Below, one piece after another: positions 11,749 through 25,581 of a DNA stretch of 64,000 bases. This stretch comes from Isoetes taiwanensis (taxonomy: Eukaryota; Streptophyta; Lycopodiopsida; Isoetales; Isoetaceae). The position numbers were made by a program, and so were the translations under genes. Location: contig JAJEKV010000645.1 of NCBI GenBank assembly GCA_021234155.1, positions 62,001-126,000 on the forward strand. The letters run 5' to 3'. The notes beneath the pieces are model-generated. The model made no database searches and was not told the origin of the DNA. It saw nothing but the letters and a program-made list of their open reading frames with translations. Numbering within the stretch: position 1 is the first letter of the stretch; the number at the start of each line of letters is the position of its first letter.

Positions 11749-13861
11749 AATCAAACTCATCTAGCAAGAACTTTAACAATTTGCATGAAACATTAACTAT
11801 GTTTAATATCATAGTCAGAATGCGTTGTATTGCAAAATGACAAAGTATTTTAAAATCTCAACAAAGATGCAAACTATGGCACAATCATCCTCTTCTTAGT
11901 CAAGCCATACAAATAATCTAGAACATGCGGTAGGCCGCTTATAGAAAGGGCAAGCATAATGATATATTCATGCATTATTCTCTTGTTTTAGTAATCGATA
12001 AATCTTGCTTTGTTACCTCTGCTAAGAGATTGTATCAAGGATTCCTCGCATAATCAAAGACTAATGACCTTTATCCTTTGTTGGCCCCAAGACATATGTT
12101 ATTGATTCTTTTAGATGCAAACTCCATTGATAGCATATAAAAGCCTTAAATAAGGACCTTGTAGCTATGTCATAAACTAATACCAAATTGAGGGCCTTCT
12201 AGCCAAAGCATGCCACAAATGAATAAGTTACTTTTTTTAATTAAAATTCCATCTTTTCTTCCACATGGTATGACCCCATAATATATGCTGTCTCGCAAAA
12301 CATCACAATTCCATAACAGATTCTCAACCTATCCAGATCATGTACATTTCAATAAATCATCTCTTATGATCTAGTGTCAAAAAGGATGCTGACAAATCTA
12401 TGTGCTCTAATGGGACCTCAAAATGAAGATAAAGATGGCCCTGATAAAGTAATAACGATGTTCTAATAACAATTATGTAGATTATGTAAAGCACGAATGC
12501 CTAGAGACCTGCTATATCAAAGCTAGAAATATGGCACGCCCCTAGAACCACCAAAGATATACTTTATACCAACAATGTTATTCTAGAAGTTAAGAATGAG
12601 AGTAGTTTTACAAAGTGTAAGGTATTTGCCAATAATGGTAACATCTAACATTGATGAGCGTAAGAGGATGGCCATGCTTTTAGAAGTGATCTAAATTGTG
12701 CCCATATGCAATTCCCCTGGATATGTTTGACATGGTTAACATTTACAACACCAAATCCTTTCATAAAGAGAATAAGCCCCGAAGGATCATACTCTTGCGC
12801 AGGTGCTCCATATGGGTGGTTCCATTGAGATACCTTTCAAAAATGACATAGAAGCCTAGGAACGCCGCAGAGGTGCCGAGATCTATTGTATGCAAAATAA
12901 AACTCCCTTTTTAAGTAGAAATGAAGACCTATGGCGTGATAGACTCCAACACAACCTTTGATTAAGATTTAACTACTTAAATGAGGGAAAGATGAACACA
13001 TTCGAAATAAGTGCTATATAAAATGTATAGCTCCCCAAACTACATTGTAGAGTAGGGCACTAATATCCTCTAAAGGAACCTCAAAATGAAGGGACCATCT
13101 TCTTAGCATTTGAAGATCTAAAAAGTACTGCAAGCCCTTGATTGGAGGTTTGCCTGCATTATAAGAAGACTTAGTTAGTTGATTGCAGCAAAAAAAATCA
13201 TGAGAAAGCAACTAAAAGCAGTTACAGTTATACGTAATTGAGCTACTGGATTAGCTAGTTTGTCCTGCTTCACAATCACTATGTAGAATTTTTGGCTTCA
13301 CAACTACATGATCTGTGCAACAGAGAGGAAGAGCATTCTCAAAAATCAATAGAAAGACGCCAGATATGTATTGTACTTTCAAAAGCTTCAAAGATTGAAA
13401 AATAATAGGAAAGAAAAGATAATGATAAAGCAACACAAACATCTCAGGTGCTTTCGACCTCGATTGGTGGTTGGTTAGATAGTTGCACCATGAAGTACAA
13501 AAGAAAAGAATGGACTCAAAAAAGGCCTTAGAGATCGCTATTATTTCTGTCACAACCCAGCTCTCAACAGCATTTAGCAAATTGATTCCCATAAATCAAA
13601 GAAGATCTAAAACAGATGCTTCAAAACCTGCAGCAGAAGCAAAAATCCCTAGGGTGATCGTAGGCTCTGTTATTTCTGCATGCATTCTCTTCTGTCATTT
13701 CATTTCACTACCTTCAATTTCAGGCGCATTAGCCATCTTGCCACATTCAACTAACTTATCTCCATTCTTTGTAGATTCAGTTAAGCATTTCTTTTCCAGA
13801 ATTATGAGCTATGCTAGACAGTTGTTGTTGCTCTGCAGTATCTTTGACCTAGTAATTTGCA
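11749..13861. other. AT-rich intergenic stretch, no gene supported
   Basis: Open frames such as 13,251-13,592 (minus) and 13,483-13,920 (plus) lack family motifs. I see no RNA gene, terminal repeats or simple-repeat array. Confidence 0.3.
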
Positions 13862-14275
13862 ATGGGCTGGCACATTGGCCGTCCTCTCACAAGGACATAC
13901 AGGAGTATTTCCAAACGTAGTGGATCATTAGCAGAGTTGTTTCCATATACAAGGCAGGCAACCCACATTGCACAGTCAATTACCGAACAATCATGTCAGT
14001 TTGGTGTTTGCAAAACTGCTAGCTGGAATTCTCGAGCAGCAGTTGACGGCACGTGCAGAGGCACCAGACGTGGGGGCCATCACAGGGGCGGGGTTCAGGG
14101 CGCGACACTCAACCATTATCACATCTTCACACTGCGGACACTGGTCGAAGTCAGCGAGAACTGTCGCCAAGACCTGTATTGCTACTTTATGGACTTCGCC
14201 AATGCTTTTGACATTGTACGTGGGAAAAGTTGTGGACAAGACTGCAATAGCTTAGGGTCCCTGTTGCAGCTTTAA
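13862..14275 (+). pseudogene. LINE reverse-transcriptase fragment
   Basis: Different frames together give the opening of a LINE RT domain: NYRTI, FAKLLAGILEQQLTARAEA, GAGFRARHSTI, HIFTLRTLVE, then DLYCYFMDFANAFDIV (the RT motif A region). Frame changes occur between blocks. The same protein blocks, more degraded, recur at 27.46-27.72 kb, so both belong to one LINE family. The catalytic YADD region is missing from this copy. Confidence 0.75.
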
Positions 14276-15400
14276 TTCATATTTAAACTCAGCCTATCCA
14301 CTTAACTGACCATTCTTATACCACGCTAGCAATACGTTATACCACGGTTCACCCACCTTCTTGCCAGTCAAGCCTCTGTTGTTAATGCTAGAGGTCCAAT
14401 TTTGTCACGAAAGTTACAGGTGGAGTAATAGGAACATCTAAAGCACTGTTATTTAATGTGAATAGTTTTCCCACTATTTTCCATCTTAAACCATTGAAGA
14501 GCGACTATGGAAGGCAACTTGTGCTGATAGTTTATTGTGCTTGTACGAATACAACAGAGCCTTTGAGACTTATGCAACTTTTACAGAGAAATGAATATTA
14601 CAAGTTTTAAAGAGGTAGAATATCTTGCTTTTTTTCTACAACAACGTCCTCAATTTTACGCAAAACGACATATTATTTCACATCGCAATAAACTAATGTT
14701 TTAATGGAACAATGACCATATGATGTTTTATATGCTTGAGTTGCTTTATTGCATTCAAGCACTAGAGCGCACGAGCTTTAGTGAGATTATTTAAAAGCAA
14801 TGTAATTATAATAGCCTTAGCTCGGTAAAATCTGGGGGAACCCTTATAACATACCATGTAAATTTGATTCACCGTCCGTTTAGAACTAGCAGGAAAATTT
14901 CTTGCTAAAAATAGCAATTTTTTTGGTTACTTCTGGTAGGAAGAGAGTGCGTATGTAGCTGGTAAGTTTGGCTAGATCCAACAGGAAACATGCTGATCCT
15001 ACTTAAAAAAGTTCTCAAATATTATTTCAATGTTCTTTGTTTATCCTTCACATAATCAAGTTGGATTGTATACTTGGTTCGCAGTCCCAATCAAGGAAAA
15101 TATAGGTTGTGTGCCACCTTTCATTGGTTTGCCTTTTTGGGTTGCATCTATTCCTTGCTTGTCCATCCTAAAACTATATTTTTCATCCATATATAAAGCA
15201 TGTTCCCTTTCTATTTTGTTTGATGCAAAGAAAACCCCGAGAGACACGTGTCCTTGGAAAAAATGAAAAAAGGAAGCCTGGCAGAAAGAGCACGTGAACA
15301 ACCATCCGGCCCATTTTCCCCGCTTTTTTCCGTTTCTGGACGGTTCCTCCTGTTGGGCAAGGGTTCCTCTCGCTATAAGTACATGTCCGATGCTCCTTTC
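14276..15400. other. AT-rich stretch, nothing recognised
   Basis: No coding or repeat signal that I can support apart from short open frames at 15,030-15,430, which have no recognisable motif. Confidence 0.3.
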
Positions 15401-15945
15401 GGCCTTGCAAACTGGCCCTCTAGTCGCCAAACGGGCGCTATAGAGCCATGTTTAACGCCGGCTCCGCCAAGTCACGCACCGCTTTGCCCCACATGCAACC
15501 GACAAAGACCGCATCTTCCTTAAAGCTAAGAAAGCCAGTACATTGCACAACGATCAAAGGAAATGTTTTACCTCCCCGAACGTCACACCCCAGGACCTTC
15601 CCGCTTAAGGGTTCTTAGAAAGCCAAGATGCAACACGTGGAATATCACTCCCCGTAGTAGTGGAGGCAATACTTGCAATGTACCTATAATGGACTCGTGG
15701 TGCACATGCAAGATTACCCTTGCAAGAAGGCCCAAAGGTCGGAAATCACGCATTCTAGACGGAACAAGGCTTACAACGCCTTGCCAATGGGAAAGCCCCG
15801 CACTTGGATGGTATGCGTGCGTAATTGCTTAAGTGGGCGGTCGCCCCATAATACCAAGTTTCGACGCCTTTGTTCAACAAGGCATTACAGAAGGCTTCCC
15901 TACCGCAAGGGAACCAACAGCGTAGTTGTTCCTATCGAGATAAGG
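15400..15945 (+). pseudogene. LINE ORF2 fragment, left half, interrupted by the LTR element
   Basis: In one frame with a few stops this reads DKDRIFLKAKKAS, CFTSPNVTPQDLPA, LQRLANGKAPHLDGM, LLKWAVAP and LFNKALQKASLPQG, the standard lead-in to a LINE RT (NGKA..DG, LLKWA, LFNKAL). The following SYRDK is broken off at 15,945, and the family continues at 27,452 with the NYRTI block on the far side of the LTR retrotransposon. This is the left part of the same LINE copy. Its 5' end is not clear. Confidence 0.7.
15941..15945. repeat. Left target-site duplication of the LTR element (TAAGG)
   Basis: TAAGG directly precedes the left LTR; the same five bases follow the right LTR at 27,452-27,456. Confidence 0.9.
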
Positions 15946-17546
15946 TGTGATCGCTTCCAAAGACAAGATACCGGCCCCGTGACATATATCGTGATCGTTC
16001 ACACGCCGCACACGCCTAATTCAACCGACGCGGTAATGCCGACGACGGTAGCCAGTGAGTAGCCCTAGGGGGCAACTTGCTAGGTATGTGCACTTCTTAT
16101 TAATGTGCACATGCACATTTATTAAAGTGCACACATTTCCATGTAGGCACATTTGGCCACCTAGCCATTAAAGGCAAGTAGGCCCATTTCCAATTATCCC
16201 ACATGCCTAAAGGGATAATTGGAAACCCTAAGTCCCAACCCTTGCCTATTTAAGTAGAAGAACCCTAACTTGCCCATTTTTCGCTCCTAGGGTTTTAGAG
16301 CTCTGCTTTGGCTGCTCTATGAGTCAAAACCGCCTCCCGCACTGGCCCGAGAGAATGGCACCATTAGTTTCCCTTTTTTGATTCGAAAGCAGCTCAAAGA
16401 GGGGATGGTCGAACTCAGTCGAGGAGCAACTCATGGATCGGGGGGTATGTAGTCTCCATTTAATGGTCTAAACCGTTTTCCCCATTGTATCAAGAGGTTT
16501 AGCCTATTAAATCGCTTTTAGCAACTATCTAGATCTCTAGATGAGTAGATATGCAGACTCTAACTAAAGAACCTAACTCTATGATATAGATTAGATCTTG
16601 TTCTTTAGTTCTTCCGTGATGTATATGGATGATGTATCTCTCGCGGAACTCCTTGTATTGGGAAGGGGGTAGAGACCTAAAGCTTGGTAGTAGATGCTCC
16701 TAGATTAGCCTCTAGCACACTATAGATGCGCCGGGTGGCACAAGAGCCACACCGGGTTGTGGGTGAAGGGCCGACCGCTTATAAGGAGGTTCATGTTCGA
16801 TTCTTGAAACCACCCCCCGGGTGTGTAAAGATCACGGGGTCACCGCGGACTAGGTCTAATGGCTTGCTACCGCGGTGGGCAAGGCATGGGCTCGACACTC
16901 GTGAGGTGGTGAATATGACCTTCCATTGAGTTCAAGTCGAACACGGCAAAGGGCCCTCTAGTCACCTTGAGTCACATGTAGATCTCTCGAGGGAGAGATC
17001 CCTACCGCCCCATCGAATCGGGAGATGCAACCCGTGATATAGCCCCTTTGGCTATGCATCCCATGGGCTGGGCCAGTCCCAACACTTTTCAGCCTTTATT
17101 TACCGCAAAGTGTGCCGTGAGGGGCGGATGGAGTGGACAACCCAATGCCATGTTCTTATGCTATGCCCAAATCCATTGCCATGAATGAATCGCCCGCAAT
17201 GAACTCCGAGACCAAGCCGCCGGGCCATCCCTTTGAGTCCGAGCCTTGGGTAGGATTCCCTATGTGATGTGCCGATCTTTGTCTATGCAGATATGTGGGA
17301 GGACCATCCTTCGTGATGGTCATATGATGTTGATGTATGTACTAATCGACATGTATGTTTACGCTCAAGCAGCCTAGGTAGGCCCCGAGGGAGACAGTGG
17401 TAAAGGACCCCTTCATTCTTCCCAATCGAACTCTTCAAGGCAAAGTTGATAATGGAGGGCCCTATATTAGCATGGAGCTGGTATGGGGATGAACTCGCTT
17501 TGTATACCCGAGTGAGTGCACCGTGATATGAGTAGGGGACGCCACA
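15946..17546 (+). repeat. Left LTR
   Basis: 1,601 bp. It starts TGTGATCGCTTCC and ends GACGCCACA. It carries a palindrome-rich AATGTGCACATGCACATTTA segment at about 16,100 and a possible TATA-like CCTATTTAAG at about 16,247. Differences from the right LTR are mostly small indels clustered in GC-rich words. Confidence 0.92.
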
Positions 17547-17562
17547 AAGGGTATCGTGAGCA
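17547..17562 (+). promoter_or_regulatory. Primer-binding-like site
   Basis: AAGGGTATCGTGAGCA directly follows the left LTR. Its GGTATC..GAGC core resembles the usual plant primer site complementary to initiator methionine tRNA, with two extra bases. It is in the right place, but the match is imperfect. Confidence 0.5.
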
Positions 17563-17719
17563 ATGTTCTTGGAGACCAAGAGCAAAGCAATCGCCATGCT
17601 CCCAGTACTAACTCTGATAGGATCCTCTAACCTCTGAAAGTGGGGAAATTTTTTTTTCTCATTTTTGTAGTTTATGCTAAGCTAGTAAATGCTTAAGTGG
17701 ATTGGAATTTAATATTAGC

Positions 17720-18095
17720 AATTAATTGGAACTTAATAAAACTAAAAAGAATGAGAATGTAAGGTGGTCTCACGGTTAGGGCTTAATTGGAACTTAATAA
17801 AACTAAAAAGAATGAGCCGTAATGAGCCAAAAGGTGGTCTCACAAATTACTGGTTCAATAACTAAACTTTAGTTTTGGAGACATTGATGAGAACAAATTG
17901 AAAAGTTATAAAATTTAAAACTGTGAGACATTGATGAGAACAGCTTGAAAAGTTATAAAATTTAAAAAAGTAACTTGGTAAAATCTTAGCCTAGGATCTA
18001 GCCGAGTGAGACATTGATGAGAACAAATTTGAAAAGTTATAAAATTTAAAAAAAAAGTAACTTGGTAATTGGTGAATCTTAGCCTAGGATCTAGC
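17720..18095. repeat. Short tandem repeats inside the LTR element
   Basis: Two overlapping families. ATTGGAACTTAATAAAACTA followed by AAAAGAATGAG is present twice (17,725 and 17,786). GAGACATTGATGAGAACA, continuing through AAAAGTTATAAAATTTAAAA, is present three times (17,878, 17,927 and 18,007). Copies are close but not identical. Confidence 0.8.
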
Positions 18096-18759
18096 TTGGA
18101 TTAGTCTAGTTTTTTCAATCTCTTTGAACCTCATCTTAAAAGAATTCCTCGCGCAGCGGTGAATTGAACCTCCCACCCACTGTGGTTGAACCCCTAAAAC
18201 CCCCGTACAACCAATCGAGGGCGGGCATCGCTTATGCGTTTGAATTATAATTTTAATTAAAATTAAGCTTTAATAATGTTAGATAATATTAATGGCTAAG
18301 CCTTAGATTTAGAACCAAGGCCCTTAAGCTAGATAGAGACAAAGATCTCGATAGACACCGTGACTGGACGACATGATGCGCACTCAAAATGCACCGCTCG
18401 ACTTTCTCGACAAGGCTTAAACAGCCGCAGGCCAAGGAGGCCAAGGAAATAGGAAGAGGAGAGGACGTAACGAGAGCGGGAGGCCAAGGCTCAAAAAGCA
18501 GCAGAGCGTAAGCCTGGTCCAACATTTTGAAGACTCAACAGCCATACTGCTCATGGTTTGGTAACCCTCATGAGGGAAGGCATGTAATTAGCTAGTTTAA
18601 TTAAGGGAGATCCCCAAGAGATATGTTGTAAATAATCAATAATTTTGTTAATACATGATAATTTTGAGTAGTTTATGTGTCAAATCTTGCTTAATTAGGA
18701 CGAAGTTAGCAAGTAGTAGTTTTTATTTTAGTAAAATAGGATACTCGCACCAAAAGTGT

Positions 18760-19045
18760 GATGTCTCACAGCCGCGCCTGGTCGCGAAAACAAAAGTTAG
18801 TTTTGAAGCGAGGCGCAAGTCGTGAGACCTCCCAAACTTGACCAAAACAGCTCCAAATTGACCCAATAAAGGGGTCGATTCTGCCTAATTTGATGAGCCC
18901 ATCACCCTTACACCATTAGTTTACCCAAATTAGACACCTTTGATCGAATGAGATCGATGTCTCACAGCTCATACCGCAAAAAAACAAAAGTTAGTTTTGA
19001 AGTTTGGAGGCGCAACCTCGTGAGACCTCCAAACTTTGAACCTCC
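18760..19045. repeat. Duplicated block of about 195-bp period in the LTR element interior
   Basis: GATGTCTCACAGC, then ACAAAAGTTAGTTTTGAAG, then CGTGAGACCTCC occur in that order at about 18,760-18,830 and again at about 18,956-19,030. The intervening text differs. Confidence 0.7.
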
Positions 19046-22000
19046 ATAACTTGAGCTACAGAGCTCCAAATCGCCTGGAAAATTGTTGCAATAGGACCAT
19101 TAGATAGCCTAGAATCCATTCATGACCTCAAATTAGGCTAGAAATGTCAAACCCTAGCCCAAATTGACCAAAATTGCCCAAACCCTTGAATTGTTTTTCC
19201 AAACTGTAGTTTGTTTGTAGATAGAAGCCTACCCCATTAGTAGCTCAAGTAGTATTGCTCTCAGCCAAGCTGATACCTTACTCCTAGATGGAAGTGCCCA
19301 AGAACACCCCTTTGTTATAGTCATCTAGACCTCAAAGATAGCAACCCAAGTCCAACTGGGTTTGACATCACCTCAAGCCATGCCAAAGGCATAAACCTTG
19401 ACCTAATTTCGTGGTCCTTCTAATAGAGTTTGACTTATATATAGCCACATTGACACTCCCTATTGCCGGGATACCTAGAAAGAAGCTAGAGTCTAGAACC
19501 CCCAAGCCGCCTCCAAGTGTAGAGATTGGACTCCCCCAAACCAACTTTGTTAGGACCTTAGGGTATGCCTCAAACATCATGGAGGTTTTGCAAAACAACC
19601 CTCATTTCATGCCATACCACACGCCCCTAATATCCATAGACTTGTAGATTATAGATATGTCTCCAAGAATGCCGCCGAGCCACCTTGCTTGCTTATAGAG
19701 CCCGTAACGTTGTAGGAGAGCCCTTCAAGTAGACCTTAGACTCTAGGGAAATACGAAGCCGCCTGGGCACGGGCCGAGCCACGTAAGAGCTTGAGGCGCA
19801 ATTCCTTGAAGACATCAAGGTCCCAACCCATGTACGCATTGATAAGGAGAGGAGACCTAAAGGCGCAGACCCAAGAGAGGGAAGCACAATGACAAACACC
19901 TCAACCGACAAAACGGTAGAACAGACACCACCGCCTATCATCAATCTTCATCAAATGGGAAGAATATTTGGTAACCAACGGCATCAAGAATTTTCTAGGT
20001 GTCAACCTCCTGGCCATCAATGACGAAGCTCACATCGAAGAGGATCTCGACGCTTTCACCAACCTCGACGGCCATGAAGTTTCAAAATGGAAGAATGCAA
20101 GGCAAGCAAAATACGTGCAGTGAACACGCTAGACATCGATGCCCGCTAGCATCACGAAGCTAGGGTCAGGGCATAATCTTCCGGGCCGAGGGAGAAGTCA
20201 TGGCAACACAGAGCGTATAAAACCGGGAGGGAAGACAACCACCACATTGCAGCCCAAAGAGCTCGCTTAATGTCATGAAACGCCAACGAAAAAAGGAGTA
20301 ACCAAGCTAGGCAACCACAAAGCACCTAGTAAGGCTAACCAAGATGAGCTTCTAGCCCCTTGCACCAGGAGACCACCAGGGGAGGGAGACGATATCGCGG
20401 AACATCTCCAATGAAGGCCTATATCAGCATTAGGGCAAGATCAAGGAGGAGAATATTCCGCCGAACAAGAATTCCGGATACGTAAAACACCTAGAAAGGA
20501 AAGGAAGGACGACTTTACTACGCCCCAAGGAGTGCGAGACTCGAATGGATAGGATCCAAAAGACGGAGGAGACGACTTTAGCCAGATACAAATCATGCAA
20601 AGGCAAACTGTAAGGAGCCATGGTAGGGACAATAGAGATGACCACACTTCCAGGCAATGGAGAGGCACCTCTGAATGAAGCAAAGCCCAAGCAAATGTGA
20701 GTCGCGACTCGAATTCAACCCGCTGGAGGAATGCCAATGCCCCGCCTACCACCACGATCATCTCGTGAGCTTCAAGACATTCAAGAATGCCCAACCGCAA
20801 CAAACAAGGTGATCCTACTCAAGCCGCATCAACGGCACCGCACATCGGCAACCTTGCAACCACACACCGCATGTAGGGACGTTGAGCTTATCACCGCGAT
20901 TCTTACTTAATTTAACATACACATTAAGGAGGAGCATCTTTTCAAGGGATCACATCGACAAACACTCTTTCGAATTGGCTGATTCGCCTCGGATCGACAT
21001 GAAGCTCAACAATAGTAGCAAGATCTCAAAGGAACCCCCGAGTCAACCGTAACAAAGAAGATGCAAAGAAACCAAAGGGTCAAATGCGATAGGAGGAGGG
21101 GAAACCCTAAAGGAGTATAAACAATTAAGTAGATCTTCAGAGTTGTTTTGAAAAAAGTCGATGAATTAAAATCCCAATGTAAATGCATATATGTCTATTG
21201 TATATCTCGGTGCTCACAGATACAAAGTGGAGAAACATGAGTTTAGAGTCATTTTAGGGATTTAGCGCTTAGATCAGAAGCTCCTTCAGTTCGACTACCA
21301 AAAGAGGAAGCAAGGAAGCACAACTATAGCCCAAGATCAAAATGGAAGAGCAAGTACGAGGGAGAATCCACCAGAGGCCAAGCAAACCTTCGACTCCAAA
21401 CACTTCGGAAGTGGCCCAAGTAGAAGACAACTCCCCGCCCACCCAATGTCGTAATAAGAGATAATACCGGTCATGTCAAGATCATCACGCACTGTGACAT
21501 CGCCAGACGCAACACTACATCTTGTGGCAGCAGCAACACTTGACTAACTTATGACACGAAAGTGGCCTCAACAATAGAAGGAGGAACGCCCGACATCAAC
21601 GAGCCAACTAAGAAGACAACATCTCGACGACCATAATTCCACCTTGTGGTAATATAGGGGAATGCGCTATGACACGCGGGATTAGATGGAGATGCACTTA
21701 CGAAAAAGGCACCGCGACGAGGAGATATGCCCCCAACAACTAGGTGATGGCTTCACAAAAATCCTACCAAGAATTAGAAGAGAAGAAGCTTCCACCATAT
21801 CTCGACATGTGGCACGCCAAATGCCCAAGGTAGAAGCATTCGACACTTTTAACGACAAGGATAGCAACTGGCACCTTCGGCAAAAAAGAGAGTTCAAGAT
21901 AATAGCCGCTATTCAACGACAAGAGTATATCTAAGGCGTGTACTTCTTCAACGCGAAGGGTCAAGCCGCAAGCAGAGATAAGGATCCATCATCCCGACAA

Positions 22001-25000
22001 CGGAGCCATCGTGGAGGAGAGTCATGATGCCTTACTTGCCAAAGAGACCCAAATGCATAGAAGGACAAAGGTCGAACTGAAGATGGAGAAGTGCTAGCAA
22101 CCACTTCTTCCACGAAGCTTCCTGCAGGCAAATGGAGGATCAAAACCGACGAGCACAATCAAAGTCACCCGAGGGTACCTCAAGACAAGAAGACGGCATA
22201 GCATCGCGGAACGCGGACAACGCCCAAGCCGTGTGATCGAGGGGATCAAACGAAGAAGTTTGAAGCTCGATGGAGAACCAACTAGGTGAGGCGAAGCCGA
22301 TGACTTGCACGCTGCCTTGCATGCAACTTGGTGAACCCAAGGATGAACGATTCAAAGAACAACCGCAGAAGAGAACAACCCGCAGGAGTATAGCCAAAGG
22401 AATCGCAAGACAGCCTCAAGAGAGACGCCTTCTTCAAATAGCTTCAAGTATCATGAAGGGGAACACTTATTGCCGCAGAACAGATCAAGAAGCAAGACCG
22501 AAATGTCAAGCATCAACGCACAAGCACACCTTAGTTAGAATGTGATGCAAAGCCGTTGTGCCATAGCCGACAAACATCGGAGGGCCCAAGTATATCAACA
22601 AGTTACCCCGAGTAATGAGCCGACGCATAAATAGGGAGGATATAGATCGCCAACACCATTGCACCGGAGGAACACCGATGACATTGCCAAGGAGTAGGTG
22701 TCCAACTCAAGGGAGGCACAAGGGAGACCTAATAGCTCTAGTAGTAATTGTAATTATGTAAGCTATATGTTGTGCATGTATAGTTCCCTTTGTTATTCCT
22801 TCCTCCCATAGCCGCAACAGATCAAAGGAAGAGATGTCATGCAAGTTGCAGGGGTGAAGCAATCAACACGATAACGACAAGAGGACTCGACATATGAGAC
22901 ATCGATGGAGTCGAAGACATCGACGAGTCGCCTTTTAGCCGCCAAGACAAAAAAAAGTTCAAGATGAAAGATCTTTTTGAAAAGCCGCATGGAAGATTCA
23001 AGTGATCAACTACACCATCAAAGCCACCAAAGAATGAGAGCCTTCTAATCTAACAAAGTCAACCCTACATCAAAGAGGAGCCACCGCCAAGGAGATCAAG
23101 TATCGAAGCGATTTGAAGAACGCTACCTTGCTACTTCAAGCAGTAACGAAAGTGGATGAGCTTCTAGCAAGCTCAGGATCTAAGGCCATGGGGCCTAGTA
23201 GGTTAATGTATGGATGGTGAACATCCATATTGGGATTAGAAGGCATTTCCAGATATTCTCAAGCAAAGGATTGCCCCAATATTGAGCTAAGCCGCCAAGG
23301 ATTGGGAAGGAAATGCATAGGAGTAACTATAATTATACACTCCATTGTTAACACATCCAACGTATTGAAACCACTTGGTGAGATTGATCTCCTCGCTAAG
23401 AAGGAATCATTACTAGGATAATTGTTAACCATGTATAAAGCTAGTACCTCCAAAGAATAATCCAACCGAAAAGAAAAGAAGTAATCTAACAAGTCCGCCA
23501 ACTTGTTACGATGACATCAATTCGATTGGTAGGAATATTCCGTGAGCTAAATAACTAAGAAAGGGGAATCTCTAGAATATAAAAGAATAATACATGCAAG
23601 GTACATCTAAAATAAGAATTATAGTAATCAAATAGTCTTTGAGACAAAAAGGAATTGTCATGATGACAAAACCTTGTGGTTTAGAATCGCTCTAACTAAG
23701 TAGGTAACCCATAGCTATATTGAAATAAATGATAACATAATATGTGCATCCATCTTAGATGGTTATATATGTTAGCTAAGGCTAGTAAATTAATGTGCTA
23801 AGTAAGAAGCATATAACCTCTTAAGGGGAGAGATAGATATGACGTTGTGTACAACGCCATTGAAGGTGCAGTGACCACTTTCTTTTGAAGAAAGTGGGAG
23901 GGCTCAATCTTATGATTGAACGCATTTGCATCGAATTGACCTACCCATAGAATAGAGTTCACTCCCAAGAATGGCCGGGCTTAATAGAGCGCAAGATAGA
24001 TAGATAGATAGCTCAGAGGTCTTCAACATGCTAGACCGACGCAAAGAGCTATCTACACCAATGAAGTGGAGCAAAACTATGGGAGCAATGCAACCACCAA
24101 GTCATCTCCAAATTACTCGACGCTCAATGGGTGGATGCATTCTAGCCTAGGTAAGGCATGCACGATGCATTATAAGCTTTTAATGTGTCTTATAAATAAG
24201 TTAAATATAGATCCTAATAATTGCATGGAATTACCGCAGACGATATGTATCATAACGGAAATAAGTTAAATAACAACCATAATGTGAGGTAGCATGTTAA
24301 TTAATCCTTCGCAAGGATGCAATTCCTTCCAAGGATAGCCATATGACCTTGGGGTCCTTATAAAAATAGATAGAGAATAGAATTCAAATATACTTAAGTG
24401 CATCTTAGGGATATACTTCCAAGGGTAATGCAGACCCAAGGAAGAGAATAAGAAGCACATCTAAATTTTGTGTATGATAATTAAAACCTTGTCTATGTAA
24501 CAATAGGTCTAAAATCGGTTATTGTTCAAATAATCGCCATCTAAAAGTCATTAAATATTGCAAAGCTTAGAGTAAATATAATTGTACCATCTAAGTAATG
24601 TATCCCATACTATGATAATGTTAATTTATAAATATTACCGTAGGGTAATTATGTTAATCACATGCATTAAAGGAGCCAAAGAAAAATTGGCTCGTGCATG
24701 TCGCTTTGTGTGTAGATTAAATGCTTGTATAGTTAAGATTAATCACGATGCAAACCCATGCTAGGTAGGGGTTGCATGCGTTGTTATCGATGATGAGACC
24801 ACTACGCTGATCTCTAGGGCTGGTGTAATGTCAATGTAGGCATGACCGCTTCCGCTTGGACGAAAGTGGAAGGTAGATTAGAAAGTCTACCGTCCCCACG
24901 GAAGTAGACTCCACCTCGAGAAAAGGAGGTCATTCAGAATGCATTGATAGGAAAGACACCTTTAGCCCCATATATGCTTTGATAGGAGGAAGCTATCCTT

Positions 25001-25259
25001 CACGCCCCACGGGAAGGATATCCTCCACTGGGCAACTAGAGGTGTAGGCATGAGCGCATATAGGCATATAGGGGCCGCCTCCACGGCCATAATGGAAGAT
25101 TCACCCTCTTCCCACACGAGATTAGCCATGCATCCATGTAGATAGGTGGGGTGGTCACCATATAACCAAAATTTTATTAATAATTAAAATAGTAATAACG
25201 AGGTCCTAACAAGCAGCCAATAGAGCCCCGGAGGGCAAGGAGGTCGAAGCATGAAAAAA

Positions 25260-25581
25260 CTTGCAACACAAATTTAGTCATAATGTGTTGCAAGGGATGA
25301 AGAGTACCTTAGAAGTGTAAATTTTGTATGAAATTGATAAACTTTGATAAACTTAAATGTTGTGTTAAGTAAGGTTAATAATTACCTTATGCGAGATTAA
25401 GTTATGAAGTGATAAGTTAATTGGGTAATGAAATAGTACAAGAATAATGTCTTAAACATTACCTTAGAGTAATTCTAATAATTAAGATAGTAAGTATGTA
25501 ATTATAGATATTGTAAAATTAATGCAGGATTTTATAGGTGAGGACTTGCAACACAAATTTTCTTTCGGAATGTGTTGCAAG
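25260..25581. repeat. Duplicated 285-bp block, each copy with a 10-bp perfect hairpin
   Basis: CTTGCAACAC pairs with GTGTTGCAAG at 25,260-25,294 and again at 25,545-25,581. Both are followed by similar text (GATGAAGAGTACCTT, then TGATAAACT and AATGTT). The stems are identical while the loops differ. The second copy lies about 300 bp before the polypurine tract. Confidence 0.8.

Noticed and set aside
13483-13920. 145-codon open frame on the plus strand
   Set aside because: It opens at TTG, has no family motif, and runs straight into a LINE fragment in another frame.
20430-20803. Overlapping hydrophobic open frames on the minus strand inside the LTR element
   Set aside because: Reverse-strand frames of a purine-rich plus strand read as Leu/Ser-rich by composition; no domain.
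24780-24800. Possible RT catalytic motif in the LTR element (a VIDDE-like reading)
   Set aside because: The surrounding residues do not match any RT block, and the frame closes on both sides.
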